From NCBI GenBank assembly GCA_963921825.1, contig OY997591.1, forward strand, positions 41,995,825 through 42,059,824: a stretch of DNA of 64,000 nucleotides, in the 5' to 3' direction. Of this stretch, positions 47,886 to 57,766 are shown one piece after another. This DNA is from Erodium maritimum (taxonomy: Eukaryota; Streptophyta; Magnoliopsida; Geraniales; Geraniaceae). How positions within the stretch are numbered: the first letter of the stretch is position 1; the number at the start of each line of letters is the position of its first letter. Both the position numbers and the translations under genes were made by a program. Under the pieces are notes generated by a model. The model ran no database searches, had not been told where the DNA came from, and worked only from the letters and a program-made list of their open reading frames with translations.

Positions 47886-47925
47886 GTGGTCGGTATCCTC
47901 TGCACAGATACACGCAAACGTTTAG

Positions 47926-48564
47926 TTTGCGAACTTAAACAACGAAGACGTGCTCAAAATACTAGCGTTCACACGGTCTACGTCTATTTCTAGCGTACTC
48001 GTTACTAAAACGTCACACCGCTCACACTCTCAGTACTTCAATTTCTAGAACACGTAAGAGAAACCTCAAATAAACAGCACAACGACTCACAGACAAAATC
48101 AAGTCGCTCAACCTCAATCACAAGCCGACAAGGCCAACAAACATCAACACACGCCCACCGGGCCAACCAAAATCAAAACACGCCCAAAGGGCCAACCAAC
48201 ATCAAAACTTTTCCTTTTCATTATAAAACCTCAATTCTTGACATCACGTAGTTACAACACGGTCCAGGCGCCCCCAAACTACATTGTACCCATTTGATGT
48301 CAACACCGTCACGCTTTCCTACAGGGGCGCCCCTGAGTTGAGTCGCGACAGCTTAAAAACGTTTCACGCAGCAACACACAAACAATATGCCAGTAATAAC
48401 CGTACTGCACATACACACAACAACAACCAAGACTCAAGACACTACGGTCTATACACGGTTTCCGACTTGCGTACCCAATGCACGACGAGACTTTTACTGA
48501 CTCGACTCTCCCACCTAATTGACGTACAGTCCGAGGTGTGAAACCTCGAGCTCTGATACCAAGC
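47926..48564 (-). other. gypsy-1 5' leader and primer binding site
   Basis: About 640 bp between gag and the right LTR. The primer site lies at about 48550-48564 (minus strand TTGGTATCAGAGC), complementary to the 3' end of initiator-Met tRNA. The rest is C/A-rich with no gene. Confidence 0.8.
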
Positions 48565-50732
48565 TATCACGCCCCAACTTCAGTAGAACCGAACCTGGAA
48601 CGCGAACGTTTAAGACAATAATACATTTTCAAACCTTTTAAATAAATCACTTTAAAACCACCATTTAGTCAATCAAAATAATAATTTGCAACTCAAAAGT
48701 ATGTCCCAACAAGCGGACAAAATACAAGGCGTACGTCGCTAGACTCAAAAAGGAAACCCGGACTCCCGCTCCTAGCTCTTCAAGCTTCGAGAGCTCACCT
48801 ATTCCGTCCCGCGACCAGTACCTGTAGGAAAAGCAGCTAGGGGTGAGCGTTCGCTCACCACCACGGATAACAGACTGACTACGACATACTTAGAAGAATA
48901 TGCCGGAAACAACAACAACAACCCAAACACCGGGGACCACTATCCCCAAACTCAAGTAACCCGACTGACACACAGACTGTGACTTTCCTCAACCGACTCA
49001 ACACTCGGACACGTAATGTAGACCTGACACAACAATTACGACTCCCACCAAAGACACGAAAGATAACCACGCAACACCCAAGATCACAAAGGATCGCACA
49101 CCAAACAAGATCGCAAAGGATCGCACTCCAGCTACTCAGTCCCCACGCACTTTTCCCAACACGACGGTTGGATCAGGCGGTCGACCTGTCGCACTTTTCC
49201 CATCACGATGGTTGGATCAGGATGTCGACCTGTCGCACTTTTCCCGACACCCAATTGGATCAGGCTGTCGACCTGTCGCACTTTTCCCAACACGACGGTT
49301 GGATCAGGCGGTCGACCTATGGCACTTTTCCCGATACGTAGTCGGATCAGGCTGTCGACCTGTGACACCCCACCCCAGGCAACCACAATCACAATCACAA
49401 GGAAGGTTCAACAACAACAACAACACCGGTTTGACACTCGACAGGCACTCATGGCCACCCACGACACCAACAGTAAAACACGGGCTCAACGACCCCACGG
49501 GCACTCATGGCCACCCAAGACACACCACCAGTAAAATACGGGTTTAACAACCCCACGGGCACTCATGACCACCCAAGACACACCAACAGTAAAAATACGG
49601 GTTTAACAACCCCACGGGCACTCATGGCCACCCAAGACACACCACCAGTAAAATACGGGTTTAACAACCCCATGGGCACTCATGGCCACCCAAGACACAC
49701 CAACAGTAAAAATACGGGTTTAACAACCCCACGGGCACTCATGGCCACCTAAGACACGCCAACAGTAAAATACGGGTGTGGATTAACTACTTGGGGAACG
49801 TCCTAAACCACCCGAACACGAAAACCCAATACCCGAGCATGTGGGCCCCACCCGGCCATCCTTGGCCGTGGGTGCTAGGGCCGGTTTTGGGGCGGTCCAC
49901 CATGGTGGTGGCCGGTCCTAGCTCCGGCCAGCCACCCCATGGTCCGGCCAGCCACCATGCACGGTGGCCGGAGCTCCCCCGAGCCTCCGGTCACCGGAAA
50001 ACGTCCAAACTTCGCTCCAAAACGTCTCCAACAAACCCCACACCTTAACTCAACCATAAACTACTAGTTTTTAACCCAAACCCTAACTTTTAAACTTAAC
50101 AAAACGAAAATCGGATAGTTGCTCACCGTAGAGAATGTCGATGGAACTCGGTTCTTCTATCGGTGAGACGATCCACCGGTCAGATGGTCGAGAAAATAGC
50201 AAACCCTAAACACTCCCTTCTCTTTTCTCTCTTTCTTCTCTCTTCCTTCTATCTTTTTTCTCTCTCCAAAAACTCTATTTTTTTTACAACTATGGCCGAA
50301 CCCCCATACACCTCTCATCTTTGTCTCTTTTCAAAAATCACCTAACACCACCACATAATTGACATGTGGCAAGTGGGTCCCAGGCCCCGAACGGGCACTT
50401 TTTCTAAGAAATTACGAAACTTCACGGGCTACAAGGAAACGGCTCAACTAAGACCACTGCAACGATGGCTAAGCTTTTTGGATCCAAAACGGACCTCGAA
50501 TGGACCAAAACGTCGCTCGGTTGACTTTTCCAGCAAAAAGTCAACCTCTCCCAAATTGGTCAGAAAGTTGCCCTGAGTCCCCCGGAACTCACTTTGGTCG
50601 ATATCGGGGTCAACTTAAGTCCGGTATGACCCTCGGGGTCAGATTTAGGTTCATTTAAGTGTCTGTCTAAATTTTTTAAATTTTCCTGTTTTTCGCCGAT
50701 TTGACTGGCATTGACCGGGAGTGGTTCTTACA
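48565..50732 (-). repeat. gypsy-1 right (5') LTR, shortened by deletions
   Basis: 2,168 bp, starting TATCACGCCCC (first bases changed from TGTCACG) and ending TTCTTACA. Compared with the left LTR it lacks about 740 bp (left-LTR 32832-33574) at a junction with the microhomology CGGG (about 49777). It also lacks about 72 bp near 50383. Hairpin units (about 49150-49365) and the minisatellite (49443-49779) remain. Confidence 0.9.
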
Positions 50733-50737
50733 GTAAT

Positions 50738-50966
50738 CATCAGCCAACATCATACTAGTCTTAGTATATCAGTAAGACCAGGGATCAAGTGAATAATACT
50801 CTTTTACTTCTAAGAGTTTTACTATCAGGTCCTCAACCCGATGATCTTAAGAAAGAGTATTATTCACATTATTAACATTTCACAAATGATAATAGTAGTG
50901 CCGGTGTATTAATGAAATGATAATGCCGTCCATAATCACGATTGGCCTAGGGCACAAAAACCAACA
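50738..50966 (-). repeat. copia-A right (5') LTR, second part
   Basis: The last 229 bp of the interrupted LTR, matching the end of the left LTR (about 21537-21764) and ending ACCAACA. Confidence 0.93.
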
Positions 50967-51576
50967 TGGTGTGGAGATTCATCCTCTTCTAGAACGCTTT
51001 GAGGTATCTTAATCAAGACGGACATAAAGAGAATGATATGATAATTCTTCTTCGGGTGATGAAATATGGAGATGGTACACAAGGGGTATACCATGGCTAC
51101 CATGTAACATTGAGGCCATAGAACAAGTAGTCTGATGGTTCCCATTCGCTGAAATTGAAAGAAGAATCCTCATAAGATATGTTCGGAAAATCTTCAGAAG
51201 TCAAAATTAGATGGAAACGTATTAATGTGGAGAGGTACTGAGTTGTTTGAAGACATGGGATGTGGTGATTCATATATATAGGGGAGAAAATAGTCGTTAT
51301 GGAAATATAACCGTTTTGGAAATATAGTCTTTGAAGAAATATAGTCGTGAAAATATAACCAATTTAAAACTTTTGATTGCAAAGAAAATAAAAAAAATGT
51401 AAATTAACTGAAACCATTTATTCATTGGAATGAACTTAAAACATAAAATGACATTGATGTAAATTATATATAATGCTTACTATATCGATTATAGATATGC
51501 ACAACAAGATTAGCCTTCAGCTACCTATATAGTTTAACATTGGACATGTGTAAGTTTTTCCTTAATTTATTATTAG
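50967..51576. other. flank between copia-A and the Harbinger remnant, unassigned
   Basis: AT-rich. On the minus strand a short stretch near 51068-51110 encodes a W/P-rich segment (WYTPCVPSP). A similar one (WSPPCLPSP) lies on the other side of copia-A near 19870-19915. No family could be named. Confidence 0.35.
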
Positions 51577-51931
51577 ATTACGGAATGGACCAATGTCGAA
51601 GTTCCTGTGCGGGTGTCCATGGACGCATTTCAGCATCATTCTCATGAACGAAATCTCGTGTGCTTCTATATTGATTGCATCTGTCCTTCACTATCATGTC
51701 ATGGAGAATGATGCAAGTATGCATAATATATTTGAAGGTCCTTCTATCCCACACACGAGCTAGACGGGTAATATTGTGCCAACTCGTTTGAAGAAATCTA
51801 AATGCCTTGTTAACATCTTCCTCACACTTTCTTGTTGTTGGGAAAATTGTATATCATTTTCCTACAACGGGAAGGGTGTGGTTTAACAAACCAACTTCAT
51901 CTAGGATAAATGTCGTCAACTAAGTCGTAAG

Positions 51932-52261
51932 TGTTAAAATATAACTATAATTGGGCCTTTAACTATAAGCTTGAGCTTTTAGCTGAGTTGATCCTCTACT
52001 ATGGTATCAGAACTTGATTCCTCACGGACCCGAGTTCAAATTCCATTATCTACTAAAATTATAATTTCTTCTCTATTTATCAAATTTGCCCAAAATGGAC
52101 TAGCTCTTATCACTATTCTCAATGGGCTCATATCCTCTTCTAAATATAATTCACCTCCAAACTTGTAAATGAGCGTGTCCATCACGGCACGTGTTATAAA
52201 AATAAATATAATTGGCCTTCAACAATCAGCTTGACCTTTTAGTTGAGTTGGTCCTCTAATA
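51932..52261 (+). mobile_element. TRIM: 330-bp terminal-repeat retrotransposon in miniature, TSD GTAAG
   Basis: Two 70-bp LTRs (51932-52001, 52192-52261) both start TGTTA and share TATAATTGGGCCTT/AGCTTGA/AGTTGGTCCTCTA-type sequence. TGGTATCAGAAC, the initiator-Met primer site, starts at 52002 directly after the left LTR. The exact 5-bp duplication GTAAG lies at 51927-51931 and 52262-52266. There is no coding capacity. Movement must have used proteins from another element. Confidence 0.9.
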
Positions 52262-53030
52262 GTAAGGATAATTGTAACGAGTATCATTTACCTTATACTA
52301 CACATTAGGTTGTTCGCCTTGAAGTAATTCATTGAATAGACGTGAGTCGTTGACCAAAATATTGGCATTGTTCATCCCGAGGTACTGAAAAGGTATGCCA
52401 AATCGATAGGTTGCATAAGGAAAGAGCTTCCTACATGATTGATAGGATATTACAATGATATCCCTGTGAGAATTGTCCTTTCCATTTGGTGGGACAAGTC
52501 TTCTATTGTCAATACATGCAGTTAAGGCTTTTAATCATGCACAGGAAGCCCCATCTCTTTTTGATACGCAATAAATATGTCATGTCATCTGAAATCATCC
52601 ACCTCATATACTCTTGCTCGAATTTGAAGAACACGCCTTTGCAAAACCCTCATAGGTACTCCATGATGGTTGTTGTTGTTGGAAAAATGTGGTCAAAATG
52701 TGATTTTATGGGTTTAAATGTGATTTATGATATTAAATTGATTTTATGGTTTTAAATATGATTCATTAGTTGGTTGGCCATGACCTCTTAATGAAAGGCT
52801 TTTATGGGATTAGCTACCCCATAAAATTACCTTTCTATCCCTATTAGAGAGCCTATAAATACCAACTTCCTAAATCATATTCTACACACTTCAAACACAT
52901 CACAAATACACTCCAAACACTTCACATATCGTTTTTCATTCTTCCTTAGTCCTGGTGATTTCTCTACACGGAGTTGAGTTCGCTGACGTTAGTCGTTGTA
53001 TCCTGGGAGACCGCTGCCCATACGGGGCAG

Positions 53031-53044
53031 TCAAGTGTCTTAAG
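53031..53044 (+). promoter_or_regulatory. candidate self-primer segment in the LTR
   Basis: TCAAGTGTCTTAAG in the left LTR (also 57045-57058 in the right LTR). It is the exact reverse complement of CTTAAGACACTTGA at 53199-53212, which begins two bases after the LTR end, where the primer site should be. It lies about 145 nt downstream of the expected transcription start, judged from the TATA box. Confidence 0.5.
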
Positions 53045-53198
53045 GAGACAGGAGTACCTGGACTCGACTAAACCCGAATTTCCTATTCCGTAATCAGTAA
53101 GCTATCTGATCGGTAAAGGTTATTCTATTATTTTAATTTGTTAATTTGTTTATTTGAATTTGTTTATCGTCAATATACTAACCTATATTCCCTACAAT

Positions 53199-53212
53199 CT
53201 TAAGACACTTGA
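53199..53212 (+). promoter_or_regulatory. putative primer binding site, complementary to own LTR
   Basis: CTTAAGACACTTGA, two bases after the 5' LTR. It does not start with TGG, so it cannot pair with a tRNA 3' CCA end. It can pair over 14 bases with the LTR-derived leader of the same RNA. Confidence 0.5.
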
Positions 53213-54549
53213 GGAGTATATCGACTATGAACAGGTTCAAAGTCTAATATGATGAAGAACAGGTTCTTCGTACAAAAAAAATTATATATAATCTGTAGTC
53301 TATTCTAATGTGTTCCTTTTAAGACTTCGCAGGAACAATACAAATTCGCTCGGTACAAATTGGCTACAAAGCATTCTACAGGGTGTATTGACATATGAAC
53401 CGTAACTACAAATTATAAAGCCTAGTTTGAATGTTCTTCGACTTCTGAATGGAGTACCTGAACAGAAAATAAAGGATAACGGTTTATCTGTTTCTAATAT
53501 TTTGTTGTGGCAGGTTTGATGTGCTCGGAAGAAAAAAAAATTGATTCAAGAATTTTTTTTTCTTCTTCAGATCTGTTTGAGTGAAAAACACAGAGAGAGA
53601 AAAAAAATCCTTTTCTAAAATTGATTCTGGAAACTTTTATTTTCTCGAATCTATTCGAGTTGGAAAAAATAACAATTTTTTTGGGTACTTTTCAAGGATC
53701 TGTTTTGACAGCCGAGAGGTTTTAATTCTTTTGGGTTCTCGGATTCAGGTGCAATTTTGAAGAACAAGGGGAATTTATTTTCGAAACGGAAAAAAAATCG
53801 TTTGGTTCGAATATGGTTTTTTTCAGAAAGAAAAAAAAAACTTCAAATCTGATTTAGAAGAGCATCAGTTCAATTTTTTTTTGGAACCGAGAATCAAAGC
53901 AAAAAGTTTGAATCGAGTTTTGGATTCTCACGTGTGTTGGATTCTGAATCAAACTCGACATCGTATTTGGAGCACGATTGTGTTTTCTCCTTTTGATCTT
54001 CTACAGGTTGAACTCGATTTCCTCTTTGTTGTTGGTGTATCAACGTTACAGGTTGAATCTGAAACGTTTCGCTAGAGGTTGAAGAAACGAAAAAAAAAAC
54101 GGAAATTGATTCGCTCATGAAGGTTGAAAAAAAAACGGAAACGAAGGTTGCCGTTTTGGAGCTGGAAAACCGAAACGGAATTTTTTGCTATTCAAGTCAA
54201 GGCTCCCATGGTCGATCCTGTATTTTCTGTTGAGTGTGGCGTCTAAAAGTCGAAGAAGGGGATGTGTTGATGAATTGCGGCGTGAAAAGCAACCCTAAAA
54301 GGGTTAATTTTGTTTTTTGCCTATGTGGCCGCAGATTCAGCACAAGGCCTTCAGATCAGGCCCATTTATTTTAAAAGCAACACAGAGCAAAAGGAATCAC
54401 GCGAATCCCCTCCTGCCGCGCGGGTCGACTGTCGGACCAGGTGGGAGCGCGGGTCAGGTGCGGGTCCTGGGTGCGGCCACTGGTCTGCCGACCCGGTTTG
54501 GACATAAATTAAAAAAAAAATGATTTTTCTTCTATAGAAAGTCAACGTT

Positions 54550-55340
54550 GCTTCAAGAATATTTTCTTTCCAAACGAGAATAAAAATTATTCTTGTATCG
54601 AATTCATACGGAATTCAAGACAAGGGAAAGAAACTTGGATTATTCCTAAACGGTTTCCCCTTGATTCAAGAAACAAATTGGAATTAGTTCCTAAACAGTT
54701 TCTTGTTGAACGATCTTGTTTCTTAGAAACACGTGGAGATGATCAACTATTGTGGTTCAGTTCTAAACGTAGAACACGTATGAACACATTTTTGAATTCA
54801 TACGGAATTCATGGTTAAGGGAAATAAATTTGGAATTTTAATTCCTAAACGTTTTTCCCAAAAGAAACAAACTTGGAATTCAATTCCTAAACGTGTTTAT
54901 CAATTTTTCAAAAAGAAAACAAATTGGAAATAATTTTCCTAAACGGTTTTCTAATTTGAAAAAAAAAATTCTTTACTTCAAGAATAATTTCTGAGGAAAT
55001 TATATTCTCGAACAAATTTTGAATTCATACGGAATTCATGATCGAGGGAAATAAACTTGGAATTGTAAATCCTAAACGTTTTCCCAAAAGAAACAAACTT
55101 GGAATTCGATTCCTAAACGTGTTTCTTAATTTTTCAAGAAGAAAACAAATTGGAAATATTTTCCTAAACAGTTTTCTATATATATATATGTTTTTTTTTC
55201 CACAACGAAAGGTGGAAAATAAAAAGAAAATATTAATTTCTATTTGATGGAAATTAACGTTTGTTTCAAGATTAATTTCCAAGGAAATTACGTATTCTTG
55301 AACAAAGTTTGAATTCATACGGAATTCAAAAACGAGATAA
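54550..55340 (+). repeat. tandem non-coding repeats with GAATTC palindromes in the LARD-like element
   Basis: The 17-bp motif GAATTCATACGGAATTC recurs at 54600-54616, 54794-54810, 55021-55037 and 55312-55328. Each is followed by repeats of the type AAACTTGGAATT and CCTAAACG. Three copies are preceded by an inverted repeat, such as CAAG...CTTG at 54554-54595 and 55268-55301. Spacing is 194-291 bp. Confidence 0.8.
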
Positions 55341-57766
55341 ATGAATTTGGAATAAAATTCTTAAACGGTTTTCTCTAAATTCAAAAAGGAAACAAAGTGG
55401 AATATTTCCTAAACGGTTTCTTACTTTCCGAAATTATAAGAAGGATACAAGTTGGAATTAATTCCAAAACGATTTCCTACTTTCCAAAAACGTATTTTTC
55501 ACAACGGATCGTGAAAAAAGAAGAAGGGGAAAGGTTCATTTTCTAAAAGCGTTCAATCGTTTTCTTGGAAAACATGTCAAGACGGTAAAATCCGTAAAGT
55601 ACATCTGATTCGGTTCTAAAACGTAGAACACGTACGAATAGATGAAAATCAAACGTGTTTTCAACAACTAGAAGTTATCCGATTAAAGAATGACAAATTG
55701 AATATGTTCAATTTAGTCTTAATTGGAATAAAACTATACGAACTTGAAAAGAGAAAATGAATATTTTCGACTTTCAACGTACAAACGATTAAACTTGACT
55801 AATCGATTCGAATTCCGTGATACAAGTTAAATCGAACGTATCGATTTGTTATTGACAAGATTAGTTTGATCGGTGACCAATTAATCGGTTTCTGTTTTCA
55901 TTGCGAAACACGTTAGAACGATTAAATTTGGATTCTCACATCAAACTAATTTGTACTTTGACCAAGTTGAATGATTTCGATTTTGGATAATTATAAAAAG
56001 GGAAAAAAACCTTTTTTGTATAATTACTTGTAAATGTGGGGGTTGGTCCCACTACATGGAATATTTCCGATCAACTAAGTAACTAAATGTTACATTGAGA
56101 TCTAGTTGAAGAAAAAGACATCCAAGGGAATGTGACTGAAGCCCATTTAAAGGCGTTATGTGAAGGAAAAACCCAACCTAGTTGACTGGAGATCCCAAGA
56201 TCTAGGTTCAATGGGACAACCTAATTGCATAACCCGTGTACGGTCACTGTGGGGGTCCAACCCCGAGTCCATTCCGATGATGCAAACAAGTGACGTGTGA
56301 AGGATAAGCATGGCTTTTAATGATTCCTTGCATCAAGAGTATTGAGCAGAGTGAATCACCTATGTAAGAGGAAGTGGAGTCGCTTCAAGGGTGACTAAAA
56401 GGGCTAGTCATCTTATACTCTTGCAGAACCAGACAGTGTCCATGACCATAACGGGCACACCAATGAGAACCAAACCGTGTTTGTTGGTATCTGTGTGGGG
56501 TATATCATCATCTGCACAAACGACAGAATAGTTCAAGGACATCGCGTCTACTAGTCAGTCAGCAGAGTAAATATACTTTCACAAGGGAAGGTTCAAGGAT
56601 TAACATCTACTTATCCTATGCAGGTATCGACTTTGAGAAGTCACCGCTCCCTCGTTCCTTTTCCGTTCCCATCACATTTTTGTGGGGGATTGTTGGAAAA
56701 ATGTGGTTAAAATGTGATTTTATGGGTTTAAATGTGCTTTATGATATTAAATTGATTTTATGGTTTTAAATATGATTCATTAGTTGGTTGGTCATGACCT
56801 CTTAATGAAAGGCTTTTATGGGATTAGCTACCCCATAAAATTACCTTTCTATCCCTATTAGAGAGCCTATAAATACCAACTTCCTAAATCATATTCTACA
56901 CACTTCAAACACATCACAAATACACTCCAAACACTTCACATATCGTTTTTCATTCTTCCTTAGTCCTGGTGATTTCTCTACACGGAGTTGAGTTCGCTGA
57001 CGTTAGTCGTTGTATCCTGGGAGACCGCTGCCCATACGGGGCAGTCAAGTGTCTTAAGGAGACAGGAGTACCTGGACTCGACTAAACCCGAATTTCCTAT
57101 TCCGTAATCAGTAAGCTAGCTGATCGGTAAAGGTTATTCTATTATTTTAATTTGTTAATTTGTTTATTTGAATTTGTTTATCGTCAATATATTAACCGAT
57201 ATTCCCTACAGTTGCACCCATTCACAGTGTTTTTTTTTCAATCGAATCAATAGACTAACCATAAACTATCATCCTCTAGGCTTCCGTGCATTTCTAGTAA
57301 GGACTTAACACCAACTGTCCTCGAGCATCAACCTTTTAGACGAAGAAGTCATCATGCTCCACCATTGTCCCCATAATATGAAGAAAAATATCTCGGCCCA
57401 TCCGAAACAACTCTTCTTCATAAATTAGACACTCAACAAAGTAATCATTCATCAGTCTTTCGTAGCCATTTGTATGACCTCGGTCTATGTACCTTCGCTT
57501 GCCCGACTCTGGATCGATCCTAATCCTAAAACTATATTTCTTCTTCTATGTTTCGACCTCGTTGAAATCCTCCACCAACTCAGTCTTCCTACACTCGTTT
57601 TTCCGTCCAAATTCTTCATCAACTCGATCTTCATGTACTCTTAATTTTCTCAACCCATAGGTTTAGTTTGGAGAATGAAATTCTGAAATTTAGGTGGTGG
57701 GATTAGGACTTAAGATAATAATGGTTGTGAGAGAGAATATTAAGTTTATAAAAACATAATAGAATA

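Larger units (their letters stand above)
31627..50732 (-). mobile_element. gypsy-1: Ty3/gypsy chromovirus, TSD GTAAT, split by copia-B
   Basis: Left (3') LTR 31627-34592; right (5') LTR 48565-50732. Exact GTAAT lies on both sides (31622-31626, 50733-50737). The primer site on the minus strand beside the right LTR reads TTGGTATCAGAGC (initiator Met). The polypurine tract AAGGGGGGTAGAT (minus) abuts the left LTR. The coding order on the minus strand is gag, protease, RT, RNase H, integrase, chromodomain-like tail, typical of chromoviruses, probably Tekay/Del clade. Copia-B sits inside integrase. Stops and frameshifts show the element is dead. Confidence 0.93.
19955..50966 (-). mobile_element. 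copia-A: Ty1/copia element, host of nested insertions
   Basis: Left (3') LTR 19955-21764. The right (5') LTR is split as 30043-31626 and 50738-50966. Both LTRs start TGTTGGAATT and end CCAACA, at 1,810 and 1,813 bp. Next to the left LTR is the polypurine tract (CAAGTGGGAG on the minus strand). Next to the right LTR is TGGTATCAGAGCC (minus strand), the initiator-Met tRNA primer site. Flanks are TGGTA (19950-19954) and TGGTG (50967-50971), a 4/5 duplication. By eye the LTRs differ at about 45 positions. Gag is nearly intact; pol is broken and has lost part of RT. A solo LTR (22059-25088) and gypsy-1 (31627-50732) are inserted in it. Confidence 0.9.
52677..57210 (+). mobile_element. non-coding LTR retrotransposon (LARD-like), 4.5 kb, no tRNA-type primer site
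   Basis: LTRs 52677-53196 and 56691-57210, both 520 bp, TGTTGG...CCTACA, with about six differences. Flanks are GTTGT (52672-52676) and GTTGC (57211-57215). The purine tract GTGGGGGAT precedes the right LTR. Each LTR has a TATA box (TATAAAT, 52854-52860 and 56868-56874). The 3.5-kb interior has no gag or pol, only tandem non-coding repeats. After the left LTR no TGG-type primer site is present. Instead a 14-nt stretch is the exact reverse complement of part of the LTR. Confidence 0.88.
51577..57680 (-). pseudogene. PIF/Harbinger transposase (DDE_Tnp_4 type), split by two insertions
   Basis: Minus-strand pieces: N-terminal 57216-57680, middle 52267-52676, C-terminal 51577-51931. The N-terminal part reads RRYIDRGHTNGYERLMNDYF and LFRMGRDIFLHIMGTMVEHDD, the family's opening. 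The middle has LNCM, TCPTKWKGQF and a remnant of the catalytic region. The C-terminal part has DDIYPRW and the closing helix region IMHTCIILHDMIV with shifts. Many stops and frameshifts make it long dead. A TRIM (51932-52261) and a non-coding LTR element (52677-57210) interrupt it. The transposase would have cut 3-bp-duplicating elements; inverted repeats of the parent element were not found. Confidence 0.82.
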
